DNA of 64,000 nt from Homarus americanus (GCF_018991925.1 NW_024727757.1:107001-171000); one strand, 5' to 3'. Positions 24,203-37,002 are shown, counted from the first letter of the stretch. Notes: a model not told the origin generated them from the letters alone. Program-made: numbers and translations.

Positions 24203-24330
24203 CTCGCTAGTATACCCTCCGTAGGTGTCTCACTAGTATACCCTCCGTAGGTGTCTCACTAGTATACCCTCCGTAGGTGTCTCACTAGTATACCCTACGT
24301 AGGTGTCTCACTAGTATACCCCCTTAGTGT
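24203..24330. repeat. 26-bp minisatellite (core GTAGGTGTCTCACTAGTATA)
   Basis: Five copies spaced exactly 26 bp apart, for example starts at 24221 and 24247. Confidence 0.93.
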
Positions 24331-24390
24331 GTTTCTCCTATTGTTATATACACCAAACATATCAACAAATATCTCAGTATCTCTCTAATA

Positions 24391-24536
<146 letters not shown>

Positions 24537-25390
24537 TCCCGTCCGTCTGTCTGTATCATGCTTACCCAATAGGTCACCCCCTTCCCTCCCATCCCCTCCC
24601 CTATTACGACCTATAAACACGACTACCAACCATATACACAGCTAAAAATTACCTCCATGAGTAGTGAGGTAAAAGTGGTGATGTAGGTTAAAAAATGCCC
24701 AGCAAAGTAGAGACCCCCAAAGTTAGTAGTGGTCTACCTCCCCAGCCAACTCATTTATTTCCCATCATGTGTTAGTAAGGGCCTAACCTCTCTTGGCTGG
24801 TGGGACCCTCCGCTGCATATTAACTTGAAGTTTATGGCCCAGTGGGGAAAAAGTTTTGAGACTTAGAGAAGCATATTAATCAAGTCTTGCCAGGGAAGCT
24901 TGTTGTGGGAAGGGGAGGGGAGGAGGGAGGGGTGTGGGAAGGGTGGGGTGGGGTTGGGTGGGTGTTGGTGGGGTGGAGGAAAGTGGGGGTTGGATGGGGT
25001 GTTCTCTGCGGGGGATGGGGGTGTGATGAGGTGTGAGAGGAGAGAAAGGGAGGAGAGGAGAGGAGAGGAAGAAAGGAGAGGAGAGGAAGAAAGAAGAGGA
25101 GAGATGGTAATAATAATAAAAATATAGCATACTGAAGAATAACCTATCTACAAAAATACAAGAAATAAGTCGATTCAAGAAAAAAACAAAACAGATGCTA
25201 ACATTAATCTGTATCTATATTAAAACCAAAGGTGGTATTCTCGACCACTCGCCTATCACCTGAGGCAAATTAACCACCATAATATTTATTCCTCGCCACC
25301 ATCTTTCTTAACCACAGTCAACCAGCTTTTTGTTACTGTGCTAATTTGGTTCGTGTTTTGGCGAATCTTGCCACCATAAATTATAGAGGC
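24537..25390. other. Gene-free stretch with purine/G-rich block
   Basis: 24903-25105 is purine-rich, with GGGGT-rich and GGAGAGGA-type repeats. The remainder shows no features. Confidence 0.5.
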
Positions 25391-25585
<195 letters not shown>

Positions 25586-25779
25586 ATCTCTCCTGGTCTT
25601 TACCTGTATGTATTAAGTTAATTAATATCTATATTTATACCAATATTTATTTAATATTTAATACCGTCATATCACAAAATAGTGAATTATATAAGATGTG
25701 AAATGTAATAAAGAATAATAATAATAAAAAATAATAATAGGAAGATTTAGCAAGTGGAAGACTGTATGGATGTATGGAC

Positions 25780-25932
25780 TGTATGGAGAGGAAAATCCGT
25801 TATATAGATGGTTCGTTATATTTGAAACCTCCATCTAACGAACTGTAGAGATGAAAGTTCGTTATATCGAGGATCCGTTAGATATGAAACCCCCATCAAA
25901 CGGATTATATGGAGAGAGGATTCCGTTATATA
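25780..25932. repeat. Degenerate CGTTATAT/GAAACC(T/C)CCATC repeats
   Basis: CGTTATAT recurs at about 25799, 25813, 25860 and 25924 with GATATGAAACC/TTTGAAACC partners, suggesting a decayed repeat of roughly 40-60 bp. Confidence 0.6.
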
Positions 25933-26133
25933 GAGGGAGGGAAGGAGAGAGAGGGAGGGAAGGAGAGAGTGGGAGGGAAGGAGAGAGAGGGAGGGAAGGA
26001 GAGAGAGGGAAGGAAGGAGAGAGTGGGAGGGAAGGAGAGAGAGGGAAGGAAGGAGAGAGTGGGAGGGAAGGAGAAAGAGAGAGGGAGGAAGGAGAAAGTG
26101 AGAGGGAGGGAAGGAGAGAGAGGGAGGGAAGAA
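25933..26133. repeat. Polypurine minisatellite (core GAGAGAGGGAGGGAAGGA), about 18 bp
   Basis: About 11 copies with GAGAGAGGG and GAGAGTGGG variants; closely related to the longer block at 27093-27770. Confidence 0.9.
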
Positions 26134-27092
26134 GTAGTCAAGAATTTTTAGAAAAAACGCCTATAATAATTATTCCTTACGTGTTTAAAATTTGTAGTGG
26201 AGATTTTTTGCTCATCTTATCGTGTTTTACTGTACGAGGAGTGGCGTCTTACACCTTAATCTGCGTCAAGCGTAGGTGGCAGCGTATAATCAGGTAGACT
26301 ATTGAGTTTAGGAATAATTATTGATCATTGAGGTTAGGTTTTTTTTTCTTTAGACAAAACTAAACTTTGCATAGACAAATAATTATTTTAGTCGTAGTGT
26401 TAAGTAAAAGTTTATATAATTTACCCCTTTTCTTCAAGTTATAGAATATTAACAAAATGTAGTTATATTTATTGTCATTAACCTAACCTAACCTAACCAA
26501 ACAAAACCAGAGGCAGCTCAGAGTATGTTCTTCTCACAGGTAACAATGTTAATTATTCAACTAGGTGTTACCTGTATAACAAGTGTGTCTTCGACGAAGA
26601 AACACAATGACAGTAGTAATCACAGTATGCTTCACCCTTAACACACTCGTGACATAAACCTTCACCAGGTAGGTATTGCGTGTCAAGGTATGCTAATTAA
26701 GACAACCTGCGTGACACTAATGAATACAGGTGATAATAATGTATAAGAGAGAGAGAGAGAGATGGGGTAGGGGTGCATAACAGTTACCATAGAATCACAA
26801 TACACCTTTGATAGCATTTTGAGGATCGTGTTTACGTTCTACAGTAAATTGGTAAGTCAGATCCGTTCCTATGGTTCTATTTTTGTCTGCCATAACTGTG
26901 CCTTACCTTAAGGTGTCAAGGTAGAGAGAGAGACGTTCTGATGGTTCAAGTTGAGGCAGAGTGAGGGTGGGAGGAGGGAGAGTGAGGGAGGAGAGGGAGG
27001 GAATGGGGTGAGTTGAGCAACCAGACCCTTGAGAATGTTGGGCAATCTTGCCCGACGGCTCTAATATATATGGTGCAATCAAGTCTCTAAAA
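26134..27092. other. Gene-free stretch with telomere-like and GA tracts
   Basis: (CCTAA)3 at about 26481-26500, (GA)n at 26747-26763. No gene recognised. Confidence 0.5.
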
Positions 27093-27770
27093 GAGGAGAG
27101 AGAGAGGGAGGGAAGGAGAGGGAGGGAAGGAAGAGAGAGGGGAGGGAAGGAGAGGAAGGAGAGTAGCAGAGAGGGAGGGAAGGAGAAAGTGAAAAGAGAG
27201 GGAAGGAAGGAGAGAGAGGGAGGAAAAGGACAAGAGAGAGAGGAAAGGAGGAGAGGGAGGGAGGAAGGGGAGAGAGGGGGAGAGAGGGAAGGAGGGGAGG
27301 GAGGGAGAGGGAGGAAGGAGAGAGAGGAAGGGGAAGAAGGAGAGGGGGAGGAAGGAGAGAGGGGGAGGAGGGAAAGGAGAGGGGAGGAGGAAGGAGAAAG
27401 GGGAGGGAAGAATGAGAGGGAGGAAGGAGAGGAAGGGAAGGAGAGGGAGGGACGGAGAGAGAGGGAGGAAGAAGAGAGGAAGGGAAGGGAGAAGTGAGAG
27501 GGAGGGAAGGAGAAAGTGAGAGGGAGGGAAGGAGAGAGGGAGGGAAGGCGAGAAAGGGAGGAGGAAAAGGAGAGGGGAGGGAAGGAGGAGAGTGGGAGGG
27601 AAAGGGAGAGGGGAGGGAAGAAGGAGAGAGGGGGGAGGGAAGGAGAGAGAGAGGGAGAGGGAACGAGAGAGGGGAGGGAACGAGAGAGGGGGAGGGAACG
27701 AAAGAGGGGGAGGGAAGGGGAGAGAGAGGGGGAAGGAGAGATAGAGGGGGAAATGGAGGAAGGGAGACAG
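27093..27770. repeat. Roughly 680-bp polypurine tract of GAGAGGGAGGGAAGG-type repeats
   Basis: Plus strand is almost exclusively A and G with few interruptions. All six frames are open over long distances, producing Gly/Glu/Arg-rich and Ser/Pro/Leu-rich artefact frames. Confidence 0.95.
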
Positions 27771-27984
27771 AGAAAGACAGTGAGAGAACAGACACACAGA
27801 GAAAAGGGATTGGGAGACAGACAGAGAGAGATAGGTCCGGTTACCATTACAGGGCGTGGTCAGCTGTCCACACACACCTACACATACGCCTCTTTTTTGT
27901 CATTCTCTCTCGGTATCCTTTATTTTTTCCTTGTGTTTTTATTATGTGTTTTTATCAAGCTGTTTCTTCACTGCTTAAATAATT

Positions 27985-28315
27985 ATTCAAGCTTTTCTTT
28001 CTTCTTTATTCAAGCTTTTCATTCACTCTTTTTTATTCAATCTTTTCTTTCACTCTTCCTTATTCACGCTTTTCTTTCACTCTTCCTTATTTAAGCTTTT
28101 CTTTCACTCCTTCTTAGTCAAGCTTTTCTTTCACTCTTCCTTATTCACGCTTTTCTTTCACTCTTCCTTATTCAAGCTTTTCATCCACTTCTTTATTCAA
28201 GTTTTTCTTTCACTCTACCTTATTCAAGCTTTGTATTCACTTCTTTATTCATGCTTTTCTTTCACTTCCTTCGTCAAGCTTTTCTTTCACTCTTCCTTAG
28301 TCAAGCTTTTCTTAA
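27985..28315. repeat. 27-bp minisatellite (core TTATTCAAGCTTTTCTTTCA)
   Basis: About 12 copies of CTCTTCCTTATTCAAGCTTTTCTTTCA-like units with single-base variants. Confidence 0.92.
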
Positions 28316-28429
28316 AGTTTACATTCTAAGGGTTTGTTTGGATGTGTCTTAAGATTTTAACAGAGAGAGGTTCCATGCGTCTGTTTTTGTCACATATAGA
28401 CTCTGATTTTTTTTTAGGTTGGTAGAGCG

Positions 28430-29757
28430 TCACTGAGGTTTCCATGCGTCTGTTTCTAGCACCATGCGACGCAGTGTGTGTAACCTGAGACCAGGGTGAA
28501 GCCTAGGACCAGTGTGTAATGATACATAGACACACCAACAGAGACCAGTGTGGGGTGAATGATAGCACCTAGAGACGCAGTGTGGTGAATGATAGCACCT
28601 AGAGACAGTGTGGTGAATGATAGCACCACTGTGTGTGGTGAATGATAGCACCTAGAGACGCAGTGTGTGGTGAATGATAGCACCTAGAGACGCAGTGTGT
28701 GGTGAATGATAGCACCTAGAGACGCAGTGTGGGGTGAATGATACACCTAGAACAAAACACGTTGGTAATATAGCACAAGACGGTGGTGTGGTGAATGATG
28801 CACCTAGAGACAGTGGTGGTGAATGAAACCAGAAGTGTAATTAGCACCTAGAACAGTGTGTGGTGAATGATAGCACCTAGAGACGCAGTGTGGTGAATGA
28901 TAGCACCTAGAAACGCAGTGTGTGGTGAATGATAGCACCTAGAGACGCAGTGTGTGGTGAATGATAGCACCATGCGACGCAGTGTGTGGTGAATGATAAC
29001 ACCTAGAGACGCAGTGTGTGGTGAATGATAGCACCTAGAGACGCAGTGTGTGGTGAATGATAACACCTAGAGACTGTGTGTGGTGAATGATAGCACCTAG
29101 AGACTGTGTGTGGTGAATGATAGCACCTAGAGACTGTGTGTGGTGAATGATAGCACCTAGAGACCAAAGTGGTGTGGTGAATGACAGCACCTAGAGACGC
29201 AGTGTGTGGTGAATGATAACACCTAGAAACGCAGTGTGTGGTGAATGATAACACCTAGAAACGCAGTGTGTGGTGAATGATAACACCTAGAGACGCAGTG
29301 TGTGGTGAATGATAGCACCTAGAGACTCAGTGTGTGGTGAATGATAGCACCTAGAGACGCAGTGTGTGGTGAATGATAGCACCTAGAGACGCAGTGTGTG
29401 GTGAATGATAGCACCTAGAGACTCAGTGTGGGGTGAATGATAGCACCTAGAGACTGTGTGTGGTAAATGATAGCACCTAGAGACACAGTGTGTGGTGAAT
29501 GATAGCACCTAGAGACGCAGTGTGTGGTGAATGATAGCACCTAGAGACTCAGTGTGTGGTGAATGATAGCACCTAGAGACTCAGTGTGGGGTGAATGATA
29601 GCACCTAGAGACGCAGTGTGTGGTGAATGATAGCACCTAGAGACACAGTGTGTGGTGAATGATAGCACCTAGAGACTCAGTGTGTGGTGAATGATAGCAC
29701 CTAGAGACGCAGTGTGTGGTGAATGATAGCACCTAGAGACTCAGTGTGGGGTGAATG
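28430..29757. repeat. 1.33-kb array of a 32-bp minisatellite (core GCACCTAGAGACGCAGTGTG)
   Basis: About 40 copies with variants GACGCAG, GACTCAG, GACACAG and a 28-bp deletion form GACTGTGTG. Copies at 28740-28860 are highly degenerate. Neighbouring variants recur in blocks, as expected from segmental duplication. Confidence 0.95.
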
Positions 29758-30018
29758 TTGCTGTTATCGGTTAGAGACGCACTGATGCATGAATGTTTGT
29801 GTCCAGCATCAGAGAGACGCTGAGGAATTTTTATATTTGATTTTTTTTCCTCGGATGTACTGAGACTCTCTTGCCTATGCTGTTTATATCGGACTTTCTT
29901 TTTTCTTAGGATGCACTTAGACTTTTTTGCCTATGCTGTTAATAGTCGAAATAGCCTTGACGCGTCCTCGTGTTTATAATCTTTGCCAACTACGTATTAA
30001 CCTCTGTCTGTGGTTGTT
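29758..30018. repeat. Two-copy tandem duplication of about 60 bp
   Basis: TTCCTCGGATGTACTGAGAC...TTGCCTATGCTGTT (about 29847-29885) recurs as TTCTTAGGATGCACTTAGAC...TTGCCTATGCTGTT (about 29903-29941). Confidence 0.7.
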
Positions 30019-30282
30019 ATGACGCACTATGCTGGTGACGTACTACACGGCTGACGCACTATGCTGATGACGTATTTTGCTGGTGACGCACTACATGATT
30101 GACGCACTATGCTGATGACGTACAGTACTATGCGGTGATGCACTACACGGCTGATGCATTATACTGATGACGCACTAAGCTGATGACGCACTAAGCTGAT
30201 GACGCACTAAGCTGATGACGCACTAATCTGATGACGCACTATGCTGATGACGCACTTCACTGTTGACGCACTACACCGGTAC
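30019..30282. repeat. 15-16-bp minisatellite (GCTGATGACGCACTAA)n
   Basis: About 16 copies; the central five (about 30165-30245) are nearly identical. Confidence 0.92.
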
Positions 30283-31488
30283 ATGTCTTATAGTATCATC
30301 AAAGCGACAGTAACCTATCCTCATACATATTCCGTCCACAAGAAAACTTTACAGCAAAAAAAAAAAAAACTCAATTCACTTTTCTTGTCTACATAAATAT
30401 TCTCCTGTGTAGTATCTCTCTTTATTTGAATCATGTAGACTGTAGACAAAACATCCCTCAGTAGCGCACACATCCACGACCCGTAGAAGCACTCGCCGGC
30501 TGGTATTCCGCTGCTGTACAAGAACAACACACCGCTTAGTATGTTATTATTACTTACGTACATCTTATCCACTGGCACCTCTCAACACCTTGTCTGACAC
30601 CTAATTCACCCCCTCTCCCCCATGGAGAGAAGTACTCCTGCTCTCCTCCCCTCCATGAGAGAATGCTCCTGTTCTCCCCAGCCCACGGAAAGTACTCCTG
30701 TTCTCCCCCCACGGAAAGTACTCCTGTTTTTTACGTATATACAGTAGATTAACCAAGCATGACTTTCTTATATGATAATGTTAGTTTATAGAGGATTAAC
30801 TTGGTGGTGGGGGGGGGGGCACTTTTGCTTGTGTTTTCTTGTCTATTGGTATTAATTTATTTATCTATTCTGGTCTTAGAGAGAGAGAGACTTACTTACT
30901 TACTTACATTACCTCTTGTCAACCAGTCCCGACCACCAGGAGGCCCAGGCGGGGTAAGGTGCATCATCTTAAAATCACTTCGTCAGTAGAAATAATTAAC
31001 CTTGTTATAACAGGTGATGAATTTAACATTAACATAAAAAAAATATGTGAGAGTGACTTACACGTGTGACGACCTGTGTGTTAGATCAGGTTAGGTTAGG
31101 TTAATATTAGACATCGTTTGAGTAAAATTTAAATGGATGAATTTTTTTCTTTTTTTTTTTACTTTTTTGTACTCAACGTCCCAGTGTTTAATTAACCAAC
31201 TTGTACCTGTGGTTTTAGGGTAATTAGAACTCATAAACCCGAGCTGGCACAGTGGCTACGGGACAAATAGCCTCATCTTAATAGAGACGTCGCCAGCCTC
31301 TTAATTGGAGCATCAGATTAGTAATTAGCAACAAAGACTTAATTGTTATGAGATACAACTATATCATTAGGCATTTTAATTACCCCTTTTTACCTCTGAA
31401 ATTTATTAGATTTTAATGTTTGATATAAATTTAGGCCTAAGATTTATTCAGAGATAAGTCCCATTAGATCATTAGAGGCTTGTGAAGT

Positions 31489-31489
<1 letters not shown>
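30283..31489. other. Gene-free stretch with short tandem CTCCTGTTCTCCCC units
   Basis: Three to four copies of GAAAGTACTCCTGTTCTCCCC-like sequence at 30630-30730, a G run near 30809 and (TTAC)4 near 30890. No gene recognised. Confidence 0.5.

Positions 31490-31542
<53 letters not shown>
31490..31542. repeat. (GT)n microsatellite
   Basis: About 26 GT units. Confidence 0.95.
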
Positions 31543-31544
<2 letters not shown>

Positions 31545-33250
31545 TAGCAATACTCCGGTTGAGGCAGATGAATCGGATACCATGCCGTTTATGGAGTCTA
31601 GAGCGTCCAAGTTACCACAGTAAAGGCTGATGGTCGTGATCACCTGGTCTTTAACCTAACCTAACTAACCTAACCTAACACCAATCTCCGAAGCAATTGT
31701 TGTACTCAGTCTCTGAGTTAAGTTTTCTCGGGTCATGGTGGAAACTTAAGTGTGTTTGGTCAAGGTCGGTCGAAGGCTCTTACCTCTGCAAGGCTTTTGA
31801 GCTATGCCTTCATAACTTCTAGTTTGGATTCTTGAACGTCACACAAATTATATGCACCAACCTAGGCACACGCACCCTGCCCCCTTTGTTCACTCTCTGT
31901 CTCATTCACTCACTCTCACACACACGCACAGGCACTCACTCACTCACTCACTCACTCAGAGTTTCATAACGACCACCATTAAATGAGACCTTTATTCCCA
32001 GGATTTTAACTTAGATGCGCCAAATGCTATTACAAGTTCTTTAGATCCATGTAAGTCGACTCTGCTGTTTATTAGTGAACCTCTTCATTTCCATCTGAGT
32101 CTCATTTAATACTTTATGGAAGACAACGCAATTTGAGTTACTTGCCAAGGTGTATTGTCTCTTAGAATCTAATATTTACCTGTACATTGTTCCAGTTCTC
32201 TCTTCTAGTTCTTGAGGATTGTAGTCTTGTGTTGGGAGTCACTCTGGTTATCAACAGTCTCTATATATTCTTCAGGCTCCTTCGGTCGTCTGGTTCTCCA
32301 CTGAAGAGATAGTTTTACAAGATATTTATTGTCAACAAATTCTAGTGTGCTCAAATCCCCTTTGGTTAGGTTAGGTTAAGTCAGGTTAGATTAGGTTAGG
32401 TCAGGTTAAGTCAGGTTAGATTAGGTTAGGTCAGGTTATGTCAGGTTAGATTAGGTCAGATCAGGTTAGGTTAGGTTAGGATTGTGACTGTAAAGGCTCG
32501 TTACTCTGACCATTGTCGTATCTGGCAAGCTTATTTGTGACAGTATTTGACGACTTGGTATCACTTGTATCCAACATTAATTTCCTCTCATAAAGTTATT
32601 ACATAAATCAGCCTCTCGTGACAAACCATCCCGGGTAGGTGGGAGAAGGTGAGCCAAGATAGAGATGGACTGTATGCCTAACCTAACCTAAATCTTAACC
32701 ACGATGCGAGGACACCAATACAAATATACAGATGACTGATAAATCCAATACTGAAAAAAGAACATTTAACCCCTAAAAAGAAAACGGGAATAAGAGACAT
32801 TACTTTATGGCTGACTATACCAAAACATCAAATCAAAACCGGAAGACATTGACCTTTCCTCTCTCCACCTCCACCACCAGCAACAACAACATGAATTAAG
32901 ATCATCGCATACCAGAAACAACACACGGATACCCCATTAAAGTGGTGGACACTCGGTATTTTATTGTGGTAGCTCAGGTGGCAGTATACAACACAATTAA
33001 GCACACGCAGGTGATTAAGACTTAGCACACATGGATGATTAAGACTTATGGTATTTAATTAAAGGGGATAAGACTTCTTTCTGTCGTCTCCTCCCTGCCA
33101 GTAGAAGTTATCTCTCCTATACCTGTACCTTTTGAACAATTCAGGTGTTATGTTCTGGGTTATAATGTGTAAATTCTTCGTCAACGTTCATTAGAAAGTT
33201 TGGATAAATTGTATTGTTGTTGTGCATTTTAAACTTGATGATATAAATGG
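31543..33250. other. Gene-free stretch with telomere-like tracts
   Basis: (CCTAA)n near 31652-31680, (ACTC)n near 31935-31960 and the degenerate TTAGG region listed separately. No gene recognised. Confidence 0.5.
32361..32482. repeat. Degenerate telomere-like (GGTTA)n region with GGTCA/GATTA variants
   Basis: Repeats of GGTTAGGTCAGGTTAAGTCA form a secondary unit of about 30 bp built from TTAGG, TCAGG and TTAGA pentamers. Confidence 0.85.
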
Positions 33251-33254
33251 TCAT

Positions 33255-33480
33255 GAGACTTGGTTGTTGTTGTTTGATTATGTTAGTGTTGTTTGTTTTG
33301 TTATTGTTGTGTTGTTGTTTACTGTTGTTGTTTTTGTTATTGTTCTATTTGTTGTTGCTGTTACTGTTATTGGTTTTGTTATTGTTGTATTTGTTGTTGT
33401 TACTGTTATTTGTTTTGTTATTGTTGTGTTTGTTGTTGTTGCTACTGTTATTTGTTTTGTTATTGTTCTGTTGTTGTTTT
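33255..33480. repeat. GTT/GTTATT-based simple-sequence array
   Basis: TTGTTGTTACTGTTATTTGT-type units repeated at about 33-39 bp. Generates Leu/Val/Cys-rich artefact frames. Confidence 0.88.
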
Positions 33481-33775
33481 CATCCAATTTGAGATTTCTG
33501 TCGCTTTTCCCTTGCAAGAAAAAAAGAAAAAAAGAAGAGGCAGTGGTTGATGAAAAAGATTAATGGTATCTATAGAATCTTCAGGTAATAATAGGCTCCG
33601 TAAAGCTGTATTGCCAAGTGAAACCTCAACTAAACTACATTAAGAAAGTGTACTGGTGACCTGGAACTTAATTCATGTGGTTGAAGCGAAGAAAGCAAAT
33701 AATTAAACCAGTCAAACTTTCTACTGTATAAACAATGCCATGAAACGTGTTGGCCATCATGAACTGAGGTTACGG

Positions 33776-33836
<61 letters not shown>

Positions 33837-34083
33837 GCCTCAAAGTAGTTTTAAGTAGCGACTCAAATGCTCCGTGCTAAATGAGCTTCAACCCCACAAC
33901 AAAAGCCTCTCACTGGCGGGTCAACAATGCGGGTGTACAGTACAGTAGGGCGCTGGTGCTCGGTCTACACGCCTGTACAGTCCTCAGCAACGTCTCTGTT
34001 TATGGTGCGTCCGAGAAGCTGGTACAGGAAGGGTCGCTTCTATAACTCTGATTTAGAATTAATTATTAGTTTTTATTCGATTA
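33481..34083. other. Gene-free stretch with a (GA)n tract
   Basis: (GA)n at 33778-33831. No gene recognised in the remainder. Confidence 0.55.
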
Positions 34084-34252
<169 letters not shown>

Positions 34253-34307
34253 TTGAAAGGCCTATAGCCTGAAATTTCTTGTATGAATATTATGATTAAA
34301 AGTCAAT

Positions 34308-34380
34308 TTAGCCTGTAGTAAGGCTGGAGTCTGTAGTAAGGCTGGAGTCTGTAGTAAGGCTGGAGTCTGTAGTAAGGCTC
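34308..34380. repeat. 18-bp tandem repeat (CTGTAGTAAGGCTGGAGT)4
   Basis: Four near-perfect copies. Confidence 0.93.
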
Positions 34381-35420
34381 CACTCGACCCAGCTTTGAAT
34401 GAGCATCTAACTTTACAGATGAGGAATTGAAGCCGTCATATACAGTGCCAACCACATTCTTCTTGTGGACGTTCATCAGTAGCTTGATGTAAGCATTACC
34501 GAGGGAGCAAAATACATTGTCTTCTAGTGTACTTTTATCAGTGGCTAGATGTAAACATTATGGAGGGAGCAAAATGCACTAACATTCAGGTGGCTGTTCA
34601 TCCACCCATATTCGGCTTAAACTACGCGACCATTGACTAAATTAAGACCTTCGGGAACCCAAGCGCCTGCTGAGTAACACATTATCTTCTCCCAATATAG
34701 CGCTAATGCTTGAGGGCGACTCGTGTTTCACTCAACCTCAATGACAGCGGAATGCCTTACCGGAATTTCATGTATTTTACGAACATGCATTTTTCTCATG
34801 ATGAACCGCCAGACAAACATTCGTACGCCAGAACTTGTCATCGATGTGTTGTGGAAAGAGAGTAAGGATGGTGTTAAGATCTTGTCACGTGTTTTTGTCT
34901 TTTATTGTCAAACTACACTTTTTGTTTATCATTATTCAGTTATCTGTTGTTGTTACTGTTGTTATTGTTGTTGATGCTGCTGTTGTTGTTATTGTTGTTG
35001 TTGGATTCTACCAATATCAGGAGTGATAAGTAGAAGACTTCAGCATCAGAACAGATTTTTTTGACTTTAGGGTTCTCACTGAAATTGGTACTTCAGAAAA
35101 CTTTACAATTTTGTGCCTAGCTGTTGAAGCCTTGGTGGTGAAAGATGACAAGGTGATTGTAATCCAAGACCTCATGAAAGACGTGTATTTATAAAAGCAA
35201 GAGAAGCAGTTCGTAAAAATCACCGAGGGAAGCCAGGAGAGAAGCTTAGTTTATACACCATGACTGGCCGCGCCCTCACCACACGCTCGTCTAATTAATT
35301 GCTCACGGGAGTCGCTGTAGTGGCGGGAGAAAAAATACAAGTTGGGAGTTTATATTACACGTCATACATTGTCGGCGGCCCCGTGTATACCCTAACGGCG
35401 TCTCTCTCCTGCCGCAGTGT
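34381..35420. other. Gene-free stretch with a duplicated segment and a GTT tract
   Basis: TCATCAGTAGCTTGATGTAA (about 34468) and TTATCAGTGGCTAGATGTAA (about 34537) mark a 69-bp duplication containing GAGGGAGCAAAAT. A GTT-rich run lies at 34940-35002. No gene recognised. Confidence 0.5.
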
Positions 35421-35870
35421 GTATACGTGGACTCCTCCTCCTCCTCCTCCTGCTGCTATCCCTACTCCTACCTCCTCCTCTCCTCCTCCTCCTGCTCCCT
35501 ATCCTACCTCCTCCTCTCACCTCCCTACTCCTCCCTCCTCCTCCACTCCTACCCTATCCCACTCCCTCCTTCTCTCCTCCCTCTATCCCTCACTACTCCC
35601 CCTCACTTATCTCTCTCCTACTCCCACTCTCCTCCTTCTCCCACTACCTACTCCTACCTCCTCCCCATCCTCCCCCCTCCTATCCCCACTCCTACCTCCT
35701 CCTCCTCCTCCTCCTCCTGCATCTCCTCTGCCTCCCTCCTCCTCCTCCTCCTCCCTCCTCCTCCTCCTCCTGCTATCCCCACTCCTGCCTCCCTCCTCCT
35801 CCTCCTCCTCCTCCTCCTGCCCCTCTTCTTCCTCCTCCTGCCCGTCCTCCTCCTCCCTCCTTGTATACAC
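35421..35870. repeat. (CTC/TCC)n pyrimidine-rich array
   Basis: Plus strand is almost all C and T with CTCCTC units and occasional CTGC or ACTCCTACC breaks. All frames open, giving Ser/Pro/Leu-rich artefacts. Confidence 0.93.
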
Positions 35871-36374
35871 TCTGCAATTTTCAGGATGAGTTTCTCCCAG
35901 TATTTAAATGATAATAGTTAGCATTGTTTAAGTGCACATAGTGTGTGTGTGTGTGTGTGTGTGTAAACTATGAGATGAATTTATCATTGTTTTTGTAAGA
36001 ACTAATTAATTTTGTATAAACTTGTATGTCTTTAATAGTTATAATTTCGTACAAACATAATTTTTTTTTAATTTCATTCATATTAATATTTACTTCCTTA
36101 TAAATTTAAATGTTAATTAATCTTTGTTTTATTTTTTCATTTAATTGCTCATTATTTACGTAACAATGTATTTCTTTACTAACATAATTATTTTTGTTAA
36201 TTGTAGTAGTATATTTTTTTTTTGCTTTTTGTTTACGTAATTATTATTGTTGTTAATTACTGTATTATGCTAATTGCTCCCATTAACTTGTATCTTCCAT
36301 TAAATTATAAGTGTGTGGAGGAAATAATAATTAGTGTGATACTTGTCGTAATTATTTCTGCTTCACCTCAACTT
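35871..36374. other. Gene-free AT-rich stretch
   Basis: (GT)n at 35941-35963, then AT-rich sequence with TTAATTA-rich words. No gene recognised. Confidence 0.5.
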
Positions 36375-36696
36375 CGTTAATTATCTTGAGTATGACAAGT
36401 TAACCCATTTTTTATGAGTTAACACCTTAAGTACAACGACTTAACCTCCTTATTATGAGTTAACACCTTGAGTACGACGATTTAACCCCTTATCGTGATT
36501 TAATCCCCTGAGTACAATTACGTAATCCCCTTATTATGAGTTAATCCCTTGAGTACAATGAAGTAATCCCCTTATCATGAGTTAATCCCTTGAGTACAAT
36601 GACGTAATCCCCTTATCATGAGTTAATCCCTTGAGTACAATGACGTAATCCCCTTATCACGAGTTAATCCCTTGAGTGCAATGACTTAACCTCCTT
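36375..36696. repeat. 41-bp minisatellite (core GAGTTAATCCCTTGAGTACA)
   Basis: About eight copies; central copies spaced 41 bp (starts 36541 and 36582). The right end stops exactly at the left inverted end of the transposon at 36697. Confidence 0.92.
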
Positions 36697-36850
36697 GGGC
36701 CGGATACTCAAAACACCTCATAAGTTACGTATATTAGCGAGATACAGTACCATATATTGCAGATTCCTCACAGTCCCGTAAATTTAGCATACTCAAAATT
36801 TAATTACAGTTCCGTAATCAGTCCGTAAGTTATCATAACTCTAGTGTTTA
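36697..36850 (+). repeat. Left terminal inverted region
   Basis: Starts GGGCCGGATACTCAAAA. An inner block around 36822-36845 matches the inverted right arm. ACTCAAAA recurs inside near 36793. Confidence 0.75.
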
Positions 36851-37002
36851 CCCTGTAAATTCAGTTCTCTTGTCCGAAGGTAGATGACAGTGCAGGAGTT
36901 AGTTGGTCAATCAGCGCTCAGTTAACAAAATCATCAACCAATCACAAGAGAAGGAAAAATCAGCTGAGAGCGACGCACGTGATATTAGTTTGTAAACAAA
37001 AG

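Noticed and set aside
26903..28094. Several open frames of 149-314 residues on both strands, Ser/Pro/Leu- or Gly/Glu/Arg-rich
   Set aside because: Products of the polypurine tract; no stop codons can arise from such composition.
28430..29757. CRISPR-like regular array
   Set aside because: The whole 32-bp unit repeats with no unique spacers, and the window is eukaryotic; a minisatellite.
30321..30578. 85-residue minus-strand frame with membrane-protein-like composition
   Set aside because: Runs into an A/T homopolymer, no supporting splice sites on both sides, no known motif.
35299..35921. Poly-Ser/Pro/Leu frames and an acceptor-like CCTGCCGCAG at about 35416
   Set aside because: CTC microsatellite; no donor or partner exon supports splicing.
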